A model generated the notes under the pieces. That model saw only the letters and a list, made by a program, of their open reading frames with translations. It was not told the origin of the DNA and made no database searches. From assembly GCF_000731675.1 (NCBI RefSeq), contig NZ_JMIT01000003.1:788058-852057 (forward strand): DNA of 64,000 nucleotides, written 5' to 3'. Below are positions 18,662-26,277 of the stretch, one piece after another. Each line of letters starts with the position of its first letter. The stretch's first letter is position 1. A program made the position numbers and the translations under genes. Source of the DNA: Pseudomonas capeferrum (GTDB taxonomy: Bacteria; Pseudomonadota; Gammaproteobacteria; Pseudomonadales; Pseudomonadaceae).

Positions 18662-20062
18662 ATGAAATCCTATGACGTGGTGATCATCGGCGGTGGCCCT
18701 GGCGGCTATAACGCGGCAATCCGTGCAGGCCAACTGGGCCTGAGTGTTGCCTGTGTAGAAGGCCGCTCGACCCTGGGCGGCACCTGCCTCAATGTTGGCT
18801 GCATGCCATCCAAGGCGCTGCTGCATGCATCCGAGCTGTACGAGGCCGCCAGCGGCGATGAATTCGCCCACCTCGGCATCGAAGTGAAGCCGACCTTGAA
18901 CCTCGCCCAGATGATGAAACAGAAGGACGAGAGCGTGACCGGCCTGACCAAGGGCATCGAGTACCTGTTCCGTAAGAACAAGGTTGACTGGGTCAAGGGC
19001 TGGGGCCGGCTGGATGGCGTTGGCAAGGTCGTGGTCAAGGCCGAAGACGGCAGCGAAACCACGCTGCAGGCCAAGGACATTGTCATTGCCACCGGCTCAG
19101 AACCCACACCCCTGCCAGGCGTGACCATCGACAACCAACGCATCATCGACTCGACCGGTGCACTGTCCCTGCCCCAGGTTCCCAAGCACCTGATCGTCAT
19201 CGGCGCCGGCGTGATCGGCCTGGAGCTGGGTTCGGTCTGGCGCCGCCTGGGCAGCCAGGTCACCGTCATCGAATACCTCGACCGCATCTGCCCGGGCACC
19301 GATGAAGAAACCGCCAAGACCCTGCAAAAGGCCCTGGCCAAGCAAGGCATGAGCTTCAAGCTCGGCAGCAAGGTGACACAAGCCACGCCGTCGGCCGATG
19401 GCGTCAGCCTGACCCTGGAGCCCGCCGCCGGTGGCGAAGCACAAACCCTGCAAGCCGACTATGTGCTGGTGGCCATCGGCCGCCGCCCGTACACCCAGGG
19501 CCTGAACCTGGAAAGCGTGGGCCTTTCGACCGACAAGCGCGGCATGCTGAGCAATGACCACCACCGCAGTGCGGTGCCCGGCATCTGGGTGGTCGGCGAT
19601 GTCACCTCTGGCCCAATGCTCGCGCACAAGGCCGAAGATGAAGCGGTATCGTGCATCGAGCGCATCGCCGGCAAGGCCCATGAGGTCAACTACAACCTCA
19701 TCCCCGGCGTCATCTATACCCGCCCGGAACTGGCCAGTGTGGGCAAGACCGAAGAACAGCTCAAGGCCGAAGGGCGCGCCTACAAGGTCGGCAAGTTCCC
19801 CTTCAGCGCCAACAGCCGCGCCAAGATCAACCACGAGACCGAAGGCTTCGCCAAGGTCATTGCCGATGCCAACACCGATGAAGTACTGGGCGTGCACCTG
19901 GTGGGCCCGAGCGTTAGCGAAATGATCGGCGAGTTCTGCGTAGCCATGGAGTTTTCGGCTTCGGCAGAAGACATCGCCCTCACCTGCCACCCACACCCGA
20001 CCCGCTCCGAGGCCTTGCGCCAGGCGGCGATGAATGTGGACGGGATGGCAATGCAGATCTGA
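18662..20062 (+). CDS. lpd: Dihydrolipoamide dehydrogenase
   Basis: FAD-dependent disulfide oxidoreductase that reoxidises dihydrolipoamide in 2-oxoacid dehydrogenase complexes. The 466-residue protein has N-terminal FAD motif IIGGGPGGYNAA, the redox pair C42/C47 in GGTCLNVGCMPSK, NAD motif VIGAGVIGLELGSVW and the C-terminal His-Glu pair in CHPHPTRSE. ATG 18662 has GGAG 8 bases upstream. It stands alone, away from any E1/E2 genes, and resembles the stand-alone Lpd3 of P. putida. Confidence 0.93.
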   Translation: MKSYDVVIIGGGPGGYNAAIRAGQLGLSVACVEGRSTLGGTCLNVGCMPSKALLHASELYEAASGDEFAHLGIEVKPTLNLAQMMKQKDESVTGLTKGIEYLFRKNKVDWVKGWGRLDGVGKVVVKAEDGSETTLQAKDIVIATGSEPTPLPGVTIDNQRIIDSTGALSLPQVPKHLIVIGAGVIGLELGSVWRRLGSQVTVIEYLDRICPGTDEETAKTLQKALAKQGMSFKLGSKVTQATPSADGVSLTLEPAAGGEAQTLQADYVLVAIGRRPYTQGLNLESVGLSTDKRGMLSNDHHRSAVPGIWVVGDVTSGPMLAHKAEDEAVSCIERIAGKAHEVNYNLIPGVIYTRPELASVGKTEEQLKAEGRAYKVGKFPFSANSRAKINHETEGFAKVIADANTDEVLGVHLVGPSVSEMIGEFCVAMEFSASAEDIALTCHPHPTRSEALRQAAMNVDGMAMQI

Positions 20063-20073
20063 CAGATCGCGCT

Positions 20074-20100
20074 CAGGCAATGCGACCCCGGCATTGCCTG
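20074..20100 (+). terminator. Stem-loop after lpd
   Basis: CAGGCAATGC and GCATTGCCTG are perfect 10-base arms around a 7-base loop, 11 bases after the lpd stop. There is no T-run. It marks the likely left edge of the accessory interval that follows. Confidence 0.5.
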
Positions 20101-20148
20101 GCACTCTTCGCTATCCACATTTGCCCACCCAAAAGGAATCTATTTCTT

Positions 20149-20165
20149 AAATGGAATGATATTCC
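20149..20165. promoter_or_regulatory. Candidate IclR-type operator upstream of the SDH-like gene
   Basis: AAATGGAATGATATTCC contains the dyad GGAAT-GAT-ATTCC. The decamer AAATGGAATG recurs in the promoter of the transporter gene at 22100-22109, suggesting control of both transcripts by the local IclR regulator. The surrounding DNA is AT-rich and probably holds the promoter. Confidence 0.5.
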
Positions 20166-20223
20166 GATATCCGTGTGATAGGTTTGTGCTGCAACGCAGG
20201 CGCGCATACCCACGGAGAACTCA

Positions 20224-21030
20224 ATGTCCCAATTGTTGATACCCAGCCCTACAGGCAATACCCGAATCTTTGCGGTCGTAGGTGACCCGGTAAAGCAAGT
20301 GAAGGCCCCGCAGCTGCTCAACAAGGTATTCGCTGAGCAAGCTGTGGACGCGGTGATGATTGCAGTGCATGCCCGGCCTGAACAGCTCGCGACGGTAATA
20401 CGCGGCCTACAAGCGATGGAAAATTTCTCGGGCATGCTGATCACCATTCCTCACAAGTTTGCCGCTCGCGAATTTGCCGATGAGGTCAGCCTTGCCGTCC
20501 AGGTCTCCGGCAGCACCAACGCATTGCGGCGCAACGAACAAGGCGTATGGGAAGCTGACAACTTCGACGGGACAGGGTTTGTCCTGGGCCTGCAGCGCAA
20601 GGGGTACGCGCTGGCCGGCAAGCGTGTCGTACTGGCCGGAGGTGGGGGTGCGGGAAGTTCGATTGCTGTCGCATTACTGCAAGCAGGAATCGGCCAGTTA
20701 TCTCTGCAAGAACCGGATACCGTCAAAGCCGATGCACTGCTCTCCAGGCTGGACCAACATTGGCCGGGGCGATGTGAGGTCGCTCAGCGCCAGCACCTCG
20801 GGCTAGCCGATATCGTTATCAACGCAACGCCGTTAGGGCTCTCGGATGAAGACCCGCTTCCTGTTGATCTGGCTGCCCTGGCCCCCAGAACGCTGGTGGC
20901 AGACATCATCATGCAACCCGTTGAGACTCGCCTGCTAAGCGAGGCGCAAGCGCTGGGGCACCCTGTGCATCCAGGCAGCTACATGCTGAGTGAGCAATTG
21001 GGCTGCTACAGGAAGTTTTTCAGCATCTGA
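20224..21030 (+). CDS. Shikimate/quinate dehydrogenase-like oxidoreductase
   Basis: A 268-residue NAD(P)-dependent dehydrogenase of the AroE fold. Catalytic lysine TIPHK (K79), catalytic aspartate NFDGTGF (D116), the nucleotide loop VLAGGGGAGSS and the late GSYMLSEQ block are all present. The substrate-carboxylate SxS of AroE (S14 and S16 in E. coli) is replaced by V26-K-A28, so shikimate is probably not the substrate. It opens a plus-strand cluster with an IclR regulator, an aromatic-acid transporter and two flavin desaturases, pointing to oxidation of a cyclic alcohol in a catabolic route. Confidence 0.85.
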   Translation: MSQLLIPSPTGNTRIFAVVGDPVKQVKAPQLLNKVFAEQAVDAVMIAVHARPEQLATVIRGLQAMENFSGMLITIPHKFAAREFADEVSLAVQVSGSTNALRRNEQGVWEADNFDGTGFVLGLQRKGYALAGKRVVLAGGGGAGSSIAVALLQAGIGQLSLQEPDTVKADALLSRLDQHWPGRCEVAQRQHLGLADIVINATPLGLSDEDPLPVDLAALAPRTLVADIIMQPVETRLLSEAQALGHPVHPGSYMLSEQLGCYRKFFSI

Positions 21031-21176
21031 GGCCTTAACAGCGTGCACATAACCCCTGATTGGCGGCCCCTGTACGCTGGCGTCAATATAGGCATCCCTT
21101 TCTTTTGCAACGCGTCATGGGTAGCCTTCAATGCATTTTCTACGGGAGCTCATCTCTCACACATCAAGGAACAACT

Positions 21177-21986
21177 ATGAGCAATGCGCTGGAACGCGGC
21201 CTGCACGCTATTGAGCTATTGGCCGGGAAACGCACCGGGCTGCCTCTTCAGCAAGTTGCCGAAGCCTTGGACATTCCGCCGAGCGCCACTCACCGCATGC
21301 TTAATTGCTTGGTTGAACAAGGTTTTGTGCGCCAAGACCCTCAGCACGGTAATTATGTTCTCGCCCTCAAGGTGGTATCGCTTGCACTGAAGCACCTGTC
21401 CCAGAGCGACATCGTCGACCTCGCCAAACCGATCCTTGAACGCCTTGCCCGTGTGTCTGGCGAACTGGTGCGTTTGAGCATTGTCGATGGCGACAACCTG
21501 GTGTGGATCTCCAAGGCGCAAGGCACGCGCTCCGGGCTTCGCTACGACCCTGATGCCGGTGCCGAAGCCAAACTCTGCTGTACAGCGTCGGGGCTTGCGT
21601 GGTTGAGCTGTCTGAGTGACGAACGCGCGCTGGAGCTGGTTTACCGTCAAGGCCTGGCCAAAGCCGGTGAATATGGGCCCAACGCGGCGACCACGATCGA
21701 CCAGCTGCTTAAACACCTGCAGCTCGCACGTGATCAAGGCTATGCGTCAGTTGACGAGAGTTTTGAAATTGGCGCGGCGGCAATGGCTATCGCAATCCTC
21801 GATTCGCAGCGACACGTCATCGGCGTGATCAGCATAGCCGGCCCAAGCGTTCGCTTGACCCAAGAGCGTATGCAGGCTCTCAAAGCGGCATTGTTCGAGG
21901 CCGCCGAAGAAATCACCGCAATCAGTCTGGACAGTCTTCCCAAGCTGTCGATGATGACCTCCCGGATCACCGATCAGACCGGCTGA
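21177..21986 (+). CDS. IclR-family transcriptional regulator
   Basis: A 269-residue regulator. The N-terminal winged helix-turn-helix (about residues 1-65: ALERGLHAIELLAGK, LPLQQVAEALDIPPSATHRMLNCLVEQGF) is followed by the IclR effector domain (about 75-255) with ASGLAWLSCL and GYASVDESFEIGAAAMA. ATG 21177 has AAGGA upstream; the longer frame from 21060 is not needed. It sits between the SDH-like gene and the transporter gene, and candidate operators precede both, so it is inferred to be the pathway-specific regulator. Confidence 0.88.
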   Translation: MSNALERGLHAIELLAGKRTGLPLQQVAEALDIPPSATHRMLNCLVEQGFVRQDPQHGNYVLALKVVSLALKHLSQSDIVDLAKPILERLARVSGELVRLSIVDGDNLVWISKAQGTRSGLRYDPDAGAEAKLCCTASGLAWLSCLSDERALELVYRQGLAKAGEYGPNAATTIDQLLKHLQLARDQGYASVDESFEIGAAAMAIAILDSQRHVIGVISIAGPSVRLTQERMQALKAALFEAAEEITAISLDSLPKLSMMTSRITDQTG

Positions 21987-22093
21987 TCGGACCACCGATC
22001 GAACGCGGCCTGTCGTCCGACGTGGCCGCCTCCTCTCCTCAAGCCCTGCTGTCGAATGCGTCAAGCCAAGCGCGCTGACTCCTGCCGATCAAA

Positions 22094-22142
22094 ATCATAA
22101 ATGGAATGCTTTTTACTTTTGGAATGGCCTTCCATTTATGAT
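22094..22142. promoter_or_regulatory. Long inverted repeat: candidate IclR operator before the transporter gene
   Basis: ATCATAAATGGAA (22094-22106) and TTCCATTTATGAT (22130-22142) are perfect 13-base inverted arms. The inner part also holds TGGAATGGCCTTCCA with 5-base arms. The element lies about 95 bases before the MFS start and shares AAATGGAATG with the site before 20224. An IclR binding region is the simplest reading. Confidence 0.6.
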
Positions 22143-22236
22143 AGTGTCATCACCGCCCACTGAGAAAGCCTGGTGTTCTGCAAAAGATGCCGCTGCCAGA
22201 AAGGCGTTCTGATAAAAACAAAAACAGGAGTCATCT

Positions 22237-23580
22237 ATGTCGAGTTCTCCCAACCTTGATGTCAGCACCTTCATGGACGCTAGAAAAATGAGCGCCAGGC
22301 AATGGCTGGTGCTGTTTCTGGGCTTCATGGTGCTTGTCTTTGATGGGTTCGATACGACCTCGATCGGTTTCATAGCACCCGCGCTGGTCGACGACTGGGG
22401 CTTGCAGCGACATGACCTTGGGCCCGTGATGATGAGCGGCCTGCTCGGGCTGGCCTTCGGCTCATTGACTGCCGGATCGTTGGCAGATCGTTTTGGCCGC
22501 AGGCCTGTCATCATCGGTTCAGTGCTGCTGTTCGGCCTGTGGAGCCTAGCTTCGGCCTGGGCCACCGGGGTCGTCAGCCTGACAGTGCTGCGGTTTCTGA
22601 CCGGGGTCGGTCTGGGTGCATCAATGCCGAATACCGCGACACTGATTTCCGAATTTGCACCCAAGCGTTACCGCTCTCATATGGTCTCTTTCATCTACTG
22701 CGGTTTCGCCTTTGGCGCGGCCCTGGGTGGCCTGGGCAGTGAGTGGCTGATCGCCCATTTTGGCTGGCGATCGGTATTGGTGGTCGGCGGTGTGCTGCCC
22801 ATTGCCTTTGCGCTCCTGCTGCTTTTCAGCCTGCCGGAGTCCATCCGCTTTTTGGCCCAGAACAGTGCGTTGAAGGAACGACTGATCAAGGAGATCAACA
22901 AAGTTGCCCCTGGCTTGGCCAACGCCCGTACCCGATTTCATATCAGCGAAGCGTCGATCAAACAGGCTGGCAAGGTCAGCGCGTTGTTCGCGTCCGGTTA
23001 TAGCCTCGGTACCTGCATGATCTGGATCACGCTGTTCATGGGCTTGCTGACCATGTACTTGCTGTCGAGCTGGCTGCCGCTGCTGACCCGCGATGCCGGT
23101 CTTAGCATGGGCGATGCGGCACTGCTGGGCTCGTTGCTGCAAATTGGCGGCATGCTGGGCAACTTTACCGTCGGCATGAAGATGGACCGCTGGGATCACC
23201 ATAAAGTGGTCGGCATTACGGTGTTCTGCGGTGGCGCCTGCGCGGTGCTAATCGCGCTGCAGCAGCCGACGATGCAGGTTCTCTGCCCGCTGATCCTGTT
23301 GCTGGGCTACTTCCTCAATGGCGTCAACGTCGGTGGCTATGCGTTGGCAGCCGCTTTCTACCCAACCCAGATCCGTGCCACCGGGGTGTGCTGGGCAACC
23401 GGCATCGGTCGCCTGGGCGCTATCAGCGGCGCCGGGATCGGCGCACTCATGCTGGCTGCCCAATGGGATTTCAGCCAGGTCTTCTTGTTCCTCGCCATCC
23501 CTTCCTTGCTCGGGGTCACGGCGCTATGGGTCAAAGGCCGTCAGCACAGAACGTCGGCGATTCCCACCCCAGCCAACTGA
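22237..23580 (+). CDS. MFS transporter, aromatic acid:H+ symporter (AAHS) type
   Basis: A 447-residue, 12-helix major facilitator. It has the AAHS hallmark DGFD at residues 36-39 in VFDGFDTTSIGFIAPAL and the MFS loop 2-3 motif GSLADRFGRRPVII, with the usual central cytoplasmic loop (about 205-245). PcaK-like relatives import 4-hydroxybenzoate, protocatechuate, benzoate or shikimate/quinate-type acids by proton symport. ATG 22237 has ACAGGAG upstream. It is first in a run with the isomerase and desaturase genes, so it probably imports the pathway substrate, likely an aromatic or hydroaromatic acid. Confidence 0.87.
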   Translation: MSSSPNLDVSTFMDARKMSARQWLVLFLGFMVLVFDGFDTTSIGFIAPALVDDWGLQRHDLGPVMMSGLLGLAFGSLTAGSLADRFGRRPVIIGSVLLFGLWSLASAWATGVVSLTVLRFLTGVGLGASMPNTATLISEFAPKRYRSHMVSFIYCGFAFGAALGGLGSEWLIAHFGWRSVLVVGGVLPIAFALLLLFSLPESIRFLAQNSALKERLIKEINKVAPGLANARTRFHISEASIKQAGKVSALFASGYSLGTCMIWITLFMGLLTMYLLSSWLPLLTRDAGLSMGDAALLGSLLQIGGMLGNFTVGMKMDRWDHHKVVGITVFCGGACAVLIALQQPTMQVLCPLILLLGYFLNGVNVGGYALAAAFYPTQIRATGVCWATGIGRLGAISGAGIGALMLAAQWDFSQVFLFLAIPSLLGVTALWVKGRQHRTSAIPTPAN

Positions 23581-23617
23581 ATTCCAGCGCGCTTAACCCC
23601 CTCTCCGGAGACCTGCC

Positions 23618-24427
23618 ATGCAAGCTAGCTATTCCATCGCCCAACTGACCGCTCTCGATTTCAGCCCGCCCGAAATCATCGAACTGGCTGCCCGCACCGG
23701 CTATGACCAGGCTGGCGTGCGGTTGTTACCCGTCGCGCCAGGGGCCGTCGCCTATCCACTGATGGATGACGCACGCATGCTGCGTGAAACGCTCGCACGG
23801 ATGAACGACACCGGCGTGAAGGTCTTCGATCTGGAATTGATACGCCTCGATGCCCAATTCGATCTGCAACGCTACCTGCCGTTTTTCGAGGTTGGTGCGC
23901 AGCTAGGGGCCAAGGCGGTACTGGTAGCCGGCGACGATCCGGAGCAAGGCCGACTTGTAGAGCACTACGCTCGGCTATGCGACGCAATGCAACCCTTCGG
24001 CCTCTCAGCAGACCTCGAATTCATGCCGTGGACGGCCGTCAATGACCTGGCCAGTGCTCTGCATATTGTGGAACAGGCCGATCGAGCCAACGGCGGCATC
24101 CTGGTAGACGCCCTGCATTTTGATCGTTCAGACAGCCGCTTCGAGGATTTGCAGCGAATCCCAGCGCAGTGGCTGCACTACGCACAAATATGCGACGGCC
24201 CTGCGATGCGCCCCGACACCCATGAGGGACTGATCCAGGCGGCGCGCTGCGGGCGTTTGCTACCAGGGGAAGGTGACATCGATCTGGCCAGGATATGGCG
24301 CAGCCTGGCAGCCGCGGTTCCGGTCAGTGTCGAGATCCCGAATGACCGCAGGGTAGCGCAAGTGGGGGTAGAGGCTTGGGCCCGAGAGGCGTTGGCGGCA
24401 GCCAAGGCAATCATTGAGCCGCTGTAA
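23618..24427 (+). CDS. Sugar-phosphate isomerase/epimerase-like TIM-barrel protein
   Basis: A 269-residue protein of the xylose-isomerase-like/AP endonuclease 2 superfamily. Likely divalent-metal ligands occur in strand-end motifs DLEFMPW (Glu), GILVDALHFDR (Asp, His) and VSVEIPND (Glu). The family includes IolE/IolI-like inositol enzymes, hydroxypyruvate isomerases and 3-dehydroshikimate dehydratases, so isomerisation or dehydration of a cyclic polyol or ketone is possible; the reaction cannot be assigned. RBS GGAGA; 37 bases after the transporter stop and 43 before the next gene, consistent with one operon. Confidence 0.8.
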   Translation: MQASYSIAQLTALDFSPPEIIELAARTGYDQAGVRLLPVAPGAVAYPLMDDARMLRETLARMNDTGVKVFDLELIRLDAQFDLQRYLPFFEVGAQLGAKAVLVAGDDPEQGRLVEHYARLCDAMQPFGLSADLEFMPWTAVNDLASALHIVEQADRANGGILVDALHFDRSDSRFEDLQRIPAQWLHYAQICDGPAMRPDTHEGLIQAARCGRLLPGEGDIDLARIWRSLAAAVPVSVEIPNDRRVAQVGVEAWAREALAAAKAIIEPL

Positions 24428-24470
24428 ATCATTGACGCTGACCAAGCCCACTACACCAGGAGACCTCTTG

Positions 24471-26189
24471 ATGCTTACCGACACTTCCCTGCACACCACG
24501 GTGGACTGCGATGTCCTGATCATCGGCTCTGGTGCAGCCGGGCTTAGCGCAGCCGTGACCGCCGCGTGGCATGGTCAGCGGGTGATCGTGGTCGAGAAGG
24601 ATGAGGTGTTCGGCGGTGCCACCGCCTGGTCGGGTGGCTGGATGTGGGTGCCGTGCAATCCGTTGGCTCAGCGCGCCGGGATCATTGAGGACCGCTCGCT
24701 GCCACGCACCTACCTTGAACATGAATTGGGTGACCACTTCGACCCGACCATGATCGATGCCTTTCTCGAAGCAGCGCCCAACATGGTCTCCTTTTTTGAG
24801 CGCCATACCGCTTTGCAATTCGCCGACGGTAACGCAATTGCTGATATCCACGGGGATACGCCAGGCGCCGGCACCGGCGGTCGGTCGGTGATCGCCGCCC
24901 CTTACAATGCCTACGCGGTAGGCAAACTGCTAAAGCGGCTGCGCAAGACGATGCGCGAAACCTCGTTCATGGGCATGCCGATCATGGCCGGCCGTGACCT
25001 GACTGCCTTCCTCACCCTGACACGCTCCTGGCGTTCGCTGCTGCACGTGACCCAACGCTTCGGCAAACACTTGATCGACCTTGCGCTCAAGGGGCGCGCC
25101 ATGCACCTCGTCAACGGCGTCGCCTTGATCGCCCGCCTGGCCAAGTCAGCCGAAGACCTTGGCGTACAGCTCTGGGAGTCAGCGCCGGCCACTGATCTGA
25201 TCCATGAACACGACCGGGTCGTCGGCGCCGTGGTCGAAACAGCAAAAGGCCGTATCGCCATTCGGGCACGCAAAGGTGTGGTGCTGGCTGCAGGTGGCTT
25301 TGCCAATGACATCGAACGACGCAAGGCACTGTTCCCGCGCACGCCAACGGGCCATGAACATCTGGCGTTGCCGCCTCTGGGCGTCAATGGCGATGGTTTG
25401 CGCCTGGGCGAGAGCGTCGGCGGCCAGGTCGCTGAAGACCTGGCCAGTGCCGCCGCTTGGGCGCCCGTTTCTCGAGTACCTTACAAGGACGGTAGCGCCG
25501 GCCACTTCCCGCATATCATCGAACGCGGCAAGCCCGGCATCATCGGCGTCCTCGCCAACGGCCAACGGTTCGTCAACGAAGCCAATGGCTACTATGACTA
25601 TGTTGCCGCCATGGTCGCGGCCGCACCCGGCACCGAGGTCGCGTCCTGGTTGATCTGCACCCGCGCGTTTCAGCGGCGTTATGGGCTGGGCGTTTCCCGG
25701 CCTTTCCCACTGCCCGTTGAGCCATTCATCCGCTCGGGTTACCTGAAAACTGGCCACTCCATCGAGGCGTTGGCCTTGGCGTGCGGGATCGACCCCGCGG
25801 GCCTGAGCCAGACTGTGACCGAGTACAACCGCCACGCCCGCAACGGTGAAGACCCCCAGTTCGGTCGCGGCACTACGCCCTACAACCGCAAGCAGGGTGA
25901 TGCGCAGCACGCGCCAAATCCTTGCGTCGCGCCAATCGAGCAGGGCCCTTTCTATGCGGTGAAGGTCGAGGCAGGCTGCTTCGGCACCTTCGCAGGCCTC
26001 AAGACCAATGCCCATGCGCAAGTCCTCAACACTGACGGGCAGCCGATCGCAGGCCTTTATTCAGCGGGGTCCGACATGGCCAGCATCATGGGCGGGCACT
26101 ACCCGGCCGGCGGAATCAACCTGGGGCCAGCCGCAACCTTCGGCTATATCGCCGGGCGCCACCTGGCTGGCGCCACAGCCTACGAATAA
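24471..26189 (+). CDS. KstD-like FAD-dependent dehydrogenase, copy 1
   Basis: A 572-residue flavoprotein of the fumarate reductase/3-ketosteroid 1-dehydrogenase superfamily. The N-terminal dinucleotide motif LIIGSGAAGLSAAV and GGATAWSGG bind FAD; the C-terminal GPFYAVKV holds the conserved active-site tyrosine of KstD, and HYPAGGINLGPAATFGYIAG is the family's closing FAD motif. Relatives desaturate the ring next to a ketone. It is followed 88 bases later by a second such gene, suggesting two successive ring desaturations. ATG 24471 has CAGGAGA upstream. Confidence 0.87.
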   Translation: MLTDTSLHTTVDCDVLIIGSGAAGLSAAVTAAWHGQRVIVVEKDEVFGGATAWSGGWMWVPCNPLAQRAGIIEDRSLPRTYLEHELGDHFDPTMIDAFLEAAPNMVSFFERHTALQFADGNAIADIHGDTPGAGTGGRSVIAAPYNAYAVGKLLKRLRKTMRETSFMGMPIMAGRDLTAFLTLTRSWRSLLHVTQRFGKHLIDLALKGRAMHLVNGVALIARLAKSAEDLGVQLWESAPATDLIHEHDRVVGAVVETAKGRIAIRARKGVVLAAGGFANDIERRKALFPRTPTGHEHLALPPLGVNGDGLRLGESVGGQVAEDLASAAAWAPVSRVPYKDGSAGHFPHIIERGKPGIIGVLANGQRFVNEANGYYDYVAAMVAAAPGTEVASWLICTRAFQRRYGLGVSRPFPLPVEPFIRSGYLKTGHSIEALALACGIDPAGLSQTVTEYNRHARNGEDPQFGRGTTPYNRKQGDAQHAPNPCVAPIEQGPFYAVKVEAGCFGTFAGLKTNAHAQVLNTDGQPIAGLYSAGSDMASIMGGHYPAGGINLGPAATFGYIAGRHLAGATAYE

Positions 26190-26277
26190 CGCCCGGCCTA
26201 CAGGCCTTGATCCTCGAGGGATCCCCCATGTCGTTTGCTTCCAAGCCCTTCGCCCTTACCACTCAGGAGAACGTACG

